A stretch of DNA of 35,442 bases from Scatosoma sp045644545 (GTDB lineage Bacteria > Bacillota > Clostridia > Christensenellales > Borkfalkiaceae), in NCBI GenBank assembly GCA_045644545.1, contig JAZRHC010000006.1, forward strand, positions 1 to 35,442, in the 5' to 3' direction. Positions within the stretch are counted from its first letter, which is position 1. Every line of letters starts with the position of its first letter. This document shows, piece after piece, positions 22,348 to 29,342 of the stretch. Both the position numbers and the translations under genes were made by a program. The notes under the pieces were generated by a model, which saw nothing but the letters and a program-made list of their open reading frames with translations, was not told where the DNA came from and searched no databases.

Positions 22348-22734
22348 ATGCCTTTCAATATATTCAACGTTACGGGGAATCCCTGCAACGGTTCTCAGGT
22401 CGTTTTTTTGCAAGGACCTCGGGGCGCGCGCGGTCCGCAAGGCCCGCAGGGCGAACGGGGAATCCAAGGTTGCCAAGGCGAACAGGGGCTGCAAGGCGAA
22501 CAAGGTCCGAGAGGTCCGAGAGGACCTAAGGGGGATTGCTGCAAGATAACGCCTGCGGCGGCGGTTGCCGATTTGAATCCCCGTTGCGCTTCCACGCGAG
22601 AGATTGCGGAAAAGATCAACGAAATTTTAGCGGCGCTCCGCGCGGCGGGCTTGATGGAAGAATCGCAAGCTTCGCAAACCGAAAATCCCGAAGAGGGGGA
22701 ACGCCCGCATCCTTGCGATAAAGACGAAGATTAA
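22348..22734 (+). CDS. Collagen-like Gly-X-Y repeat protein
   Basis: A 128-residue protein with AGGAGG upstream. Residues 23-64 are about 14 uninterrupted Gly-X-Y triplets (GPR, GAR, GPQ, GER, GIQ, GCQ and so on), a collagen-like triple-helix stretch with one internal cysteine. It is preceded by an N-terminal NVTGNPCNGSQVVFLQ segment and followed by CCK, a helical trimer-like region (STREIAEKINEILAALRAAG) and an acidic tail. No signal peptide is visible. Spore-surface proteins of Clostridia and Bacilli often have this design, but microcompartment read-through expression is possible because no terminator separates it from the operon. A promoter of its own is not clear. Confidence 0.75.
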   Translation: MPFNIFNVTGNPCNGSQVVFLQGPRGARGPQGPQGERGIQGCQGEQGLQGEQGPRGPRGPKGDCCKITPAAAVADLNPRCASTREIAEKINEILAALRAAGLMEESQASQTENPEEGERPHPCDKDED

Positions 22735-22741
22735 AACGAAA

Positions 22742-22770
22742 AAATCCCGAAGCCAAAAGCTTCGGGATTT
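22742..22770. terminator. Bidirectional terminator between collagen-like gene and rpsR
   Basis: A 12-base perfect stem AAATCCCGAAGC (22742-22753) and its complement (22759-22770) with a five-base loop. On the minus strand it ends in six T, a strong terminator for the rpsF-ssb-rpsR operon; on the plus strand it ends in three T and closes the collagen-like transcript. Confidence 0.85.
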
Positions 22771-22792
22771 AACCTTGTTCGTATCGCTAAAA

Positions 22793-23041
22793 TTATTCGC
22801 CTTTGAAAGGGAGAAGCGAAGCGATTCTCGCGCGCTTAATAGCCGTTGCGAGATGTCTTTGATGCGCCGCGCAAGTACCGCTCATTCTGCGGGGCAGGAT
22901 CTTACCGCCTTCCGTAATGAATTTCTTCAAACGGTTTACGTCTTTATAGTCGATCACGGTAAGTTTTTCCTGGCAGAAAGCGCATACCTTTTTACGGGGC
23001 ATTTTCTTGAAAACCTTTTTAACAGGTGCTTTTTCTTCCAT
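22793..23041 (-). CDS. rpsR: 30S ribosomal protein S18
   Basis: An 82-residue S18 protein. The family core is clear: VCAFCQEKLTVIDYKDVNRLKKFITEGGKILPRRMSGTCAAHQR, ending in HLATAIKRARIASLLPF. It keeps the CxxC pair of the zinc-binding (C+) type, with a third cysteine at GTCAAHQR. S18 pairs with S6 on the small-subunit platform. It is the last gene of the rpsF-ssb-rpsR operon and ends at a strong terminator. Confidence 0.96.
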   Translation of the reverse strand: MEEKAPVKKVFKKMPRKKVCAFCQEKLTVIDYKDVNRLKKFITEGGKILPRRMSGTCAAHQRHLATAIKRARIASLLPFKGE

Positions 23042-23076
23042 AATAATTTACTCCTTAGGTTATTTTAGAACCCGAA

Positions 23077-23502
23077 TCAGAAGGGCATATCGTTATCGTC
23101 GTCGATAGGACGAAGAACGGGCTTCTTCTTAGCGGGCTGAGAGGCACGGGGCGCGTCCATATCGTCGCCGTCGAATTCGCCGCTGGATTTCGGCGTTAAG
23201 AATTCCACGTCCTGCACGATAATGTCCACGGCGTTGCGTTTAACGCCCTGATTATCCTCGTAGTTGCGGAGCTGAATGCTTCCGCTCACGGCAACCTTGT
23301 TGCCTTTTTTAGTGTAACGTACGATCGTTTCAGCCTGTCCGCGCCAAGCGGTGCAGTTGAAAAAGTCCGTTTGACGTTCGCCGTCTTGCGAAGAATAATT
23401 TCTGTTGACAGCGATCGCGAAATGACATACTGCCACGCCCGAAGGGGTTTCGCTGAGCTCAGGGTCGCGCGTTAAGTTACCGATTAAAAATACTTTGTTC
23501 AT
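23077..23502 (-). CDS. ssb: Single-stranded DNA-binding protein
   Basis: A 141-residue SSB. Residues 1-105 form the OB fold (NKVFLIGNLTRDPELSETPSG, then FFNCTAWRGQAETIVRYTKKGNKVAVSGS), residues 106-130 a flexible linker, and the C-terminal tip is the acidic DDDNDMPF that docks replication and repair proteins. Placed between rpsF and rpsR, the standard Firmicutes order. Binds ssDNA as a tetramer in replication and recombination. Confidence 0.96.
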   Translation of the reverse strand: MNKVFLIGNLTRDPELSETPSGVAVCHFAIAVNRNYSSQDGERQTDFFNCTAWRGQAETIVRYTKKGNKVAVSGSIQLRNYEDNQGVKRNAVDIIVQDVEFLTPKSSGEFDGDDMDAPRASQPAKKKPVLRPIDDDNDMPF

Positions 23503-23519
23503 AATTTTCCATTACCTTA

Positions 23520-23804
23520 TCAATTGAGTTTCGTTATCATACGTCTTAACACTTCCGCGTCAATGCCGGCAACGCGTTCGAGTTCCGCAAGCGCAGCCGC
23601 TTCGGCTTCAAACGTCATCAATACGTAGTAAGCTTCGTTCTTGAACTTAATCGGGTACATCGTTTTCTTTGCACCCCACTTGTCCGTCGAAACGACAACG
23701 CCGCCGTTCGCTTTCACGATTTCTTCGTATTTCGCGATCTCGGCTGCCTTAACTTCTTCCGTAGAATCGTTGTTAAGCAAATAGAGCATTTCGTACTTAG
23801 CCAT
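23520..23804 (-). CDS. rpsF: 30S ribosomal protein S6
   Basis: A 94-residue S6 protein starting at the ATG at 23804, which has AGGAGGTG at ideal spacing; an upstream in-frame extension would cover this site and is rejected. The fold is seen in AKYEMLYLLNNDSTEEV, ANGGVVVSTDKWGAKKTMYPIKFKNEAYYVLMTFE and the final EVLRRMITKLN. First gene of the operon, preceded by a leader that resembles the S6:S18 regulatory element. Confidence 0.95.
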   Translation of the reverse strand: MAKYEMLYLLNNDSTEEVKAAEIAKYEEIVKANGGVVVSTDKWGAKKTMYPIKFKNEAYYVLMTFEAEAAALAELERVAGIDAEVLRRMITKLN

Positions 23805-23823
23805 ATTTTTTTCACCTCCTGGT

Positions 23824-23879
23824 CTTATTCGGCGTGCGATCTCCACACGCAAGGTTAAAACGACTATTCAAATAGCCGT
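23824..23879 (-). ncRNA. Probable S6:S18 ribosomal-protein leader element
   Basis: Between the rpsF promoter and its start codon the minus-strand transcript has two hairpins: ACGGCTATT/AATAGTCGT (23879-23860, two-base loop) and GCGTG/CACGC (23850-23832), the latter followed by CCGAAT and flanked by CTT/AAG. A hairpin with a CCG-containing bulge on its 3' side is the known S6:S18 binding motif in rpsF leaders, used for autoregulation. Assigned by eye from motif and position. Confidence 0.5.
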
Positions 23880-23887
23880 ATGCAATT

Positions 23888-23916
23888 ATTATATCCCTTT
23901 TCAGAAAAATAGTCAA
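23888..23916 (-). promoter_or_regulatory. Promoter of rpsF-ssb-rpsR
   Basis: On the minus strand TTGACT (23916-23911), a 17-base spacer and TATAAT (23893-23888), 84 bases before the rpsF start codon. Confidence 0.8.
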
Positions 23917-23954
23917 CCGTTTTTATGGATTTTCCGAAAATTCTTATTTTTTAT

Positions 23955-26900
23955 TTAGGAATTTCCAGGATTTTGCAAGGTCGCGACAAAAGCAATCAAG
24001 TCGTCAATCGTAAAGTCTGCAATCAATTCGTCGGGCTCCGTGCTGATTAATCCGTCGTCGTATAATTCTTGGAGCGTGGCGTCGCGTACGTTTTCTTTCA
24101 TATTTTCAATCATAGAAGCAATCTCGGAAAGCTTATACTCTTGCTCAACGCCGTCTTTATATAAAAGATATTTCCAAGTGCCCGTGATTTCGTCGTTTTC
24201 GTCGTAAATTTCTTCCGCAAACACCTCTTGCACGGTTAAATTTTCAATTGCGTGAGGAAGCTCGTCGATCTTGTGATCGGCTACGTGCTTTAACACGAAG
24301 TTTTCGTCTAGCCCCGCATCGTCGCCGAGGAAATCTCGCACCGTCAACGCTTTGGAAATATCGTCGAGCAAGGTCTTATCTCTCGTGAGCTGCCCGAGCG
24401 TACGAGAATCGAACATAACGGGAACGTAGCTTCCGTCCTCCGTTTTTTCGTATACGAAATAGAAATGTGCTTTGCCGCCATCGTCGGTCATTTCCGTCAA
24501 CGGCGCGTTATCGACGACTTTCAAATAATATTGTTCCGTTTCGGAAACGGTATAAACGAAATCATAATCGCTTCCCGTATAAGGTTCTATCGTGCCGCCG
24601 AGTCGATGCCCGTATTCGTCGTAAGGATGTTGATGCTCGTCGCAAACGCCCATACGCTTTTGGAGCATTGTGACCTTGCCGTTCGCGGAATCAATCGCGT
24701 AGTGGATATTTTCCGTGCCGTAAAGAATAAACATTTGCACCTTATCTTCTTCGGGGTTGGGCTCGTAGAAGATCGCGGAAAGCTCGATATTGTCCAAAAG
24801 ATCCGCGCCGCCGCCTTCTTTCAGCTCCTTCACGGTGTGCGGCTTGCTTCCGTTGATGGATTTAAACCCATCGTTTTCGTCGATTATTCCGTCTTCATTA
24901 AGATCAACGTATTCAAAATCTCCGTCTTTGCCTTCCTCGCCTTCCTCGCCGTAAGCAAGCGCAATAATAATCGCGTGAGAAGCGGGGGTGACGTCGAGCA
25001 CGGTTGCCAAACGAATGGAATCAAAGACCTCTTCGGAATTTTTGCTCAGATCGTCGATCGTTCTGGGCGCGTATTTTTCTCCCGTCGCGGAATCTTTCAC
25101 CAACCATTGCACCGATTTTACGCCGTTCACGGTCGCGATCTCGTAGTTTTCGTCCTCGTAGCCGAAGGCAAGCGCGAGCAAAAGTTCGCTTGTATTTTCG
25201 TCCGCCGTAAGGATATCCACGTCGAGCGCCGCGCCAAGCTCGATTGAGCCGATCAAATCGCTTGCGCCGTTGCCTTTCAAATCGTTTAAAACGGTTTTCT
25301 TATAAAGCAACCTCGTTTCTTTTGCGCCCGCAACCGCTTCTTCCTCGCTTGCGTACGCGTACAACACGCCGTTTTCGCCTTTCAAATAAACGGTGGTTTC
25401 GTCTTGGGTCAGCGTGTAAACGCCGTCCGTCGCCGTCGCGTTTTCAAGAACGGGCTCGTATTCGTCGTTATAAATCGTCGAGCCGACGAGGGTATACGCA
25501 ACGGGATTCATAATAAATTTATCGCCGCTTACGGTGTAGTGAGAGGACTTGCCGTAGGCGAGCGAAATCATCACTTTATTATCCGTCGGTTTGAGGTCGA
25601 GAACGGAGGACAAGGTGAGTTCGTCAAAAATCCCGTCGCTATCGTCGGTAAGGTCTTTAACGGTGCGTTCTTTGTTGTCGCCGATCCATTCAATCGTATC
25701 GGGCGTGCCGTCGCCGTTCGCGTCTTTTAAATTATAATGCGTGCCTTCCTCGCCGAACGCCAGCGTGAGCATAATCGCGTCGGGCTCGTTGTCGGGATCG
25801 GTATATTTATCTAAGGGAGAAATATCGAGAAGGGTGGAAAGCTTGATCTCGTCTAAAAGCGCGCTCGCGCCGCCGTCCGTGAGCGAGCTGATTGTGCGAG
25901 GCTTATTGTCGCCGATCCATACCACTTCTCCGCTTTCGTCAAGATCGTAGTGCGTGCCTTTTTCGCCGTAAGCGAGGGCGAGAATAATCGTGTCGGGATC
26001 ATTCGAGGAATCGGAATCGTGCGCTTTTTTGATATCGTCCAAGCTCACGCCGAATATAGGGGCTAACTCAATGCCGTCGATCAAATCGCCCGCCCCGCTT
26101 TGCAGATCGCCGACCGTCGTTTTGGGATACAGAAGGGGAGAGGTGCAGGTTTTGTCCTTCCAAGCAAGATATTCGCCCGTGGTTTCGTCGAGTTTTAAGT
26201 AAAATACGCTCGTTTCGCCACTTTCCTCGTCCGTTTCGCTCACCGAATATAAGGACGAATCTTCGGAGTCGGGCTGAGCGGTCACGTCGTTGCCGTCGAT
26301 ATCGTAGAAGGTTTCGTTGGATTTGGCAAGTCCTTTCGTATAGACCTGCTGATTCATTTTTGCTTCGCCGTTCTTCCAATCCCAATGCGTGCCTTCCGTG
26401 CCGTAAGCCAGCGCGAGCATCACGGGGTTATCCTCGTTCAGCTCGGATTCGTCGATAAGCGCGTCGAGGGGTATATCGGCAAGTATGTCGTTGATTCCGC
26501 CGTCCGTGAGCAAGCTGATTGTGATCGGATTAGCGTTTTCGTGCACAACTACTTTGCCGTCTTTGTCCAAATGATAATCGCCGCTCGTTTCGTCTTCGCC
26601 TTCCTCGCCGAACAAAAGGCGCATCATCAGCTTGTCGTTCGTGTCGAGGTTGTTGGTAGACTGCAAAAGCACGCCGATTTGAAGCGTGTAGATAATCTCT
26701 TCAAGCGCAAGCCCAAGCGAATCGAATTTCTCCGTCATCAGCTTGTTAGTGATTTCCGATTGCTCCATAGACGAGCCGTAGTCTTTAAGCGTTTTGGCGA
26801 GCGAGTTGATCGCGGTTTCCACCTTAGGCGAAATTTCGCTGAGTTTTTTGAAAGAGCCACCGTCTTTTTCTATGTCCGAAGCGAAGCTTTGCAATTTCCC

Positions 26901-27188
26901 CACGAGCCCGATAACCGTTTGGCTTGCGTATTCGTCCGTTACGTATTCCTTATAATCGATTTTCGTGCCCGCAAGATCGTTAACCGTATTGATAGCGTCC
27001 TTAACGGTCGTCGTGGTGGCGAAATAATAGCCTACGCCCGCAATGCTCCCGACGGCGGCGATAATACCGAATAAAAATCCCAGGACGGCGGCGATAATTT
27101 TACCCGCTACGCCGCCTTTTTTGCGCGGGCGCATTCTTTCTCGCTGTCTTGGATTCATTCCTTCGTATTCGTGATCTCTTTTAGACAT
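23955..27188 (-). CDS. Large membrane-anchored protein with about eight tandem repeats
   Basis: A 1077-residue protein, start set at the ATG at 27188 with a GAGG site (an in-frame GTG 12 bases earlier is possible). Residues about 1-25 are basic (MSKRDHEYEG, RQRERMRPRKKGG), then a single hydrophobic helix (about 27-52) anchors it. The remainder is built of roughly eight degenerate repeats of 50-90 residues, each with a TV/TI-x-x-L-x-x-GG-x-x-x-L-[LI]-D-x-I-x-L-x-x-[LIF] segment followed by ALAYGEEGTHYD or a variant. No Cys pairs, catalytic motif or sorting signal is recognised. Inference: an envelope protein with an extended, acidic extracellular repeat array. It lies 54 bases downstream of the phosphoribosyltransferase gene, with a short dyad (TTCTCTA/TAGAGAA, 27204-27225) between. 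Function unknown. Confidence 0.7.
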   Translation of the reverse strand: MSKRDHEYEGMNPRQRERMRPRKKGGVAGKIIAAVLGFLFGIIAAVGSIAGVGYYFATTTTVKDAINTVNDLAGTKIDYKEYVTDEYASQTVIGLVGKLQSFASDIEKDGGSFKKLSEISPKVETAINSLAKTLKDYGSSMEQSEITNKLMTEKFDSLGLALEEIIYTLQIGVLLQSTNNLDTNDKLMMRLLFGEEGEDETSGDYHLDKDGKVVVHENANPITISLLTDGGINDILADIPLDALIDESELNEDNPVMLALAYGTEGTHWDWKNGEAKMNQQVYTKGLAKSNETFYDIDGNDVTAQPDSEDSSLYSVSETDEESGETSVFYLKLDETTGEYLAWKDKTCTSPLLYPKTTVGDLQSGAGDLIDGIELAPIFGVSLDDIKKAHDSDSSNDPDTIILALAYGEKGTHYDLDESGEVVWIGDNKPRTISSLTDGGASALLDEIKLSTLLDISPLDKYTDPDNEPDAIMLTLAFGEEGTHYNLKDANGDGTPDTIEWIGDNKERTVKDLTDDSDGIFDELTLSSVLDLKPTDNKVMISLAYGKSSHYTVSGDKFIMNPVAYTLVGSTIYNDEYEPVLENATATDGVYTLTQDETTVYLKGENGVLYAYASEEEAVAGAKETRLLYKKTVLNDLKGNGASDLIGSIELGAALDVDILTADENTSELLLALAFGYEDENYEIATVNGVKSVQWLVKDSATGEKYAPRTIDDLSKNSEEVFDSIRLATVLDVTPASHAIIIALAYGEEGEEGKDGDFEYVDLNEDGIIDENDGFKSINGSKPHTVKELKEGGGADLLDNIELSAIFYEPNPEEDKVQMFILYGTENIHYAIDSANGKVTMLQKRMGVCDEHQHPYDEYGHRLGGTIEPYTGSDYDFVYTVSETEQYYLKVVDNAPLTEMTDDGGKAHFYFVYEKTEDGSYVPVMFDSRTLGQLTRDKTLLDDISKALTVRDFLGDDAGLDENFVLKHVADHKIDELPHAIENLTVQEVFAEEIYDENDEITGTWKYLLYKDGVEQEYKLSEIASMIENMKENVRDATLQELYDDGLISTEPDELIADFTIDDLIAFVATLQNPGNS

Positions 27189-27242
27189 AAACAACCTCAC
27201 TTTTTCTCTATAATTTAATAGAGAAGGATAGAAAATTAAAGA

Positions 27243-27782
27243 TTAAAGGAAGATAGGGATCTGCGCAAGATAGATAATATCCTTGCGTTCCGCCGCTTCC
27301 GCTTCCGCTAAAACGAAGGCTTTTTTATGTACGATCCCGCCCGCTTCTTTTACGAGCCGTTCCAACCCATCAAGCGAAGCGCCCGTAGACACTACGTCGT
27401 CGATAATGCCCACTTTTTTACCCTTGATAAGATCGGCGTCGTGCTTGGAAAGATACAGATGCTGTTCCTTGCCCGTCGTGATAGAGGATTCGATCACGAT
27501 ATCGATACCGTCTTGCATATACAGTTTTTTGGATTTTCTCGCCACGGCGTAAAATCTTTGTTTGAGTTCGCGCGCGGTACAATGCGCAAGCTGCAAGCCC
27601 TTGGACTCCGCCGTGAGGAGCACGTCGCAATCGGAAAGACGGGGCGCGAGCTTTTTCGCGCAATGCTCGGTCATTTCGCTGTCGCCGTGTAAATTAAAAA
27701 AGGCGATTTTGATTCCGCTGGGCAGGGGGAGTAGGGGAAGCTCGGCTTGAAAGCCTTGAATATCTACTTTATGATAATCCAT
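27243..27782 (-). CDS. Purine/orotate-type phosphoribosyltransferase
   Basis: A 179-residue protein starting at the ATG at 27782 (AGAGG upstream; longer in-frame starts would pass through the promoter). It has the PRPP-binding signature VGIIDDVVSTGASLDGL (about residues 130-146), and the family flexible-loop and hood regions: LLTAESKGLQLAHCTAREL and SSITTGKEQHLYLS. This pattern is close to adenine phosphoribosyltransferase-like proteins, but a precise base (adenine, xanthine or other) cannot be fixed by eye. Divergent from recX, with its own promoter. Confidence 0.8.
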   Translation of the reverse strand: MDYHKVDIQGFQAELPLLPLPSGIKIAFFNLHGDSEMTEHCAKKLAPRLSDCDVLLTAESKGLQLAHCTARELKQRFYAVARKSKKLYMQDGIDIVIESSITTGKEQHLYLSKHDADLIKGKKVGIIDDVVSTGASLDGLERLVKEAGGIVHKKAFVLAEAEAAERKDIIYLAQIPIFL

Positions 27783-27810
27783 TTTAAACCTCTTTTCTTT
27801 TGCTGATATT

Positions 27811-27839
27811 ATTGTATCATATTTATGCAAAAAAGTAAA
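27811..27839 (-). promoter_or_regulatory. Promoter of the phosphoribosyltransferase gene
   Basis: On the minus strand TTTACT (27839-27834), a 17-base spacer and TACAAT (27816-27811), 28 bases before the start codon. Confidence 0.6.
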
Positions 27840-27908
27840 CGGTTTTGACAAAAATAACGTTAAATTATTTTTTAGGCGCGTTTCGCGCAAAAAGACGGCG
27901 CGGGGCAG

Positions 27909-27937
27909 TTGACATTTTTCCGCGTTCGTGTTAGAAT
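27909..27937 (+). promoter_or_regulatory. Promoter of recX and following genes
   Basis: Perfect TTGACA at 27909-27914, a 17-base spacer and TAGAAT at 27932-27937, 33 bases before the recX start. Confidence 0.75.
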
Positions 27938-27970
27938 AATAATAGCCGAAGGTTCGGAGAGGAGGAGATT

Positions 27971-28606
27971 TTGAGCGAGATCACGGCGATCACCCCGCAG
28001 GTGAAGGATAAAACGAGATGTAATATTTTCGTGGACGGCAGGTTTTATTGCGGGCTGACCTTGGAAACCACCGTTCGAAACCGCCTCAAAGTCGGGCAGA
28101 CGATCGACCCCGAAAAGCTTTCTCAAATGCAGCTCGAAAGCGAAAAGGAAACGGCGCTCGATAAAGCGCTTCACCACCTCGCGGCGACGGCGAAAACGGA
28201 AAAGCAGATCCGATATTTTTTGTCGGGGAAAGGCTTTTTGCCCGCCGTGTGCGATTTCGTGGTGGAACGGCTGAAAGAATATAATTTTTTAAACGATGGG
28301 GAATACGCGAAAAGCTACGTTTGCTTCGCGGCGAAGAAAAAGGGGAATCGATTGATCCGTATGGAGCTACGCTCAAAAGGGGTGGCGAACGAGGAGATCG
28401 ACGGCGCGCTCGACGAGCTTTCCAAAGAGGACGAGCTATCCGCCGCAAAAGCTCTTTTGGAAAAATATCTTCGCGGGAAAACCGCGGATAAAGCGACTTT
28501 GCAAAAAGCCTATCGGTATCTGATGGGTAAGGGCTTTGAATACGATTTGGTAAAGCAAGCGATCGAGGAGCTCGGCGAATTCGGTGACGACGATTACGAA
28601 AGTTAA
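27971..28606 (+). CDS. recX: Regulatory protein RecX
   Basis: A 211-residue RecX-family protein that modulates RecA filaments. Three-helix repeats are visible: ALHHLAATAKTEKQIRYFLSGKGF, then VVERLKEYNFLNDGEYAKSYV, KGNRLIRMELRSKGVANEEIDGAL and a final YRYLMGKGFEYDLVKQAIEEL. The start is a TTG with a strong GGAGGAG site at good distance; no ATG fits. First of a short run with birA and nnrE/nnrD in the same direction. Confidence 0.9.
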   Translation: MSEITAITPQVKDKTRCNIFVDGRFYCGLTLETTVRNRLKVGQTIDPEKLSQMQLESEKETALDKALHHLAATAKTEKQIRYFLSGKGFLPAVCDFVVERLKEYNFLNDGEYAKSYVCFAAKKKGNRLIRMELRSKGVANEEIDGALDELSKEDELSAAKALLEKYLRGKTADKATLQKAYRYLMGKGFEYDLVKQAIEELGEFGDDDYES

Positions 28607-28637
28607 GGGCAGGTGCGGATTGAACGGAGAAAAAGGC

Positions 28638-29324
28638 GTGAAAATTCTTCGCTTTGAAGAGCTTTCTTCCACGCAGGACTACGCGAAAAATTTAAGAGCA
28701 GACGGCGAGGATACCGTCGTGATCGCGCGCCGCCAAACGGGTGGAAAGGGCACGAAAAACCGTTCGTTTTCGTCTGCAAAAGGCGGGCTGTATCTTTCCA
28801 AGCTTTCGTTTTATGAAAACTTCCCCGCAAAACGCGCTTTTTTGATTATGGAGCGGGCGGCGGTCGCGGTGTGTAAAACGCTGGAAAGCTACGGATTTGC
28901 CCCGAAAATCAAGTGGGCGAACGATATTTTCGTGAACGGAAAAAAGATCTGCGGGATCTTGATCGAAAACGTCTTTTCGGGGAATACGATCGCAAATTCC
29001 GTCGTCGGGATCGGTTTGAACGTGAATAACGATTTGCCCGACGAGCTTTCAAAAATTGCCGTTTCTATGCGGGAAGCGACGGGAAAAGTCTTTGACTTAA
29101 AAGAAGTCGAAAATCGGCTTTTGGAGTATTTAAACGAAGAGATCGATTCGGGCGAATATCAAAAACGCCTTGGTTGGCTCGGCGAGGAGGTTATCCTCGT
29201 TTCGGGTGATGAACGCGTACCTGCTACCCTCCTTTCGGTAACCGAGCGTGGCGAGCTGGTCGCAAAGATACAAGGCGAAGAAAGAATCATAGCGGCGGGG
29301 GAAATTTCCTTGCGGGTCGAATAA
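28638..29324 (+). CDS. birA: Biotin-[acetyl-CoA-carboxylase] ligase
   Basis: A 228-residue biotin protein ligase without the N-terminal HTH repressor domain. Motifs: ELSSTQDYAK, RQTGGKGTKNRSFSSAKGGLYLS (the biotinyl-AMP loop, variant of GRGRxxR), KIKWANDIFVNGKKICGILIE and VVGIGLNVNN, then the C-terminal SH3-like domain. Start chosen as the GTG at 28638 because GGAG lies eight bases upstream; in-frame TTG at 28620 and GTG at 28584, which overlaps recX, are alternatives. The glycine-rich loop reads GGKGTKNR rather than the common GRGRxGR. Attaches biotin to carboxylases. Confidence 0.88.
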   Translation: MKILRFEELSSTQDYAKNLRADGEDTVVIARRQTGGKGTKNRSFSSAKGGLYLSKLSFYENFPAKRAFLIMERAAVAVCKTLESYGFAPKIKWANDIFVNGKKICGILIENVFSGNTIANSVVGIGLNVNNDLPDELSKIAVSMREATGKVFDLKEVENRLLEYLNEEIDSGEYQKRLGWLGEEVILVSGDERVPATLLSVTERGELVAKIQGEERIIAAGEISLRVE

Positions 29325-29342
29325 TCTACGAAGGAGAAAACA

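Noticed and set aside
24465..25247. A 260-codon plus-strand frame opposite the large repeat protein
   Set aside because: The minus-strand frame is longer, has a clear start, a membrane helix and regular repeats; the plus frame is a shadow.
27204..27225. TTCTCTA/TAGAGAA dyad before the large repeat protein as a terminator
   Set aside because: Short, AT-rich stem with an eight-base loop and no T run on the minus strand.
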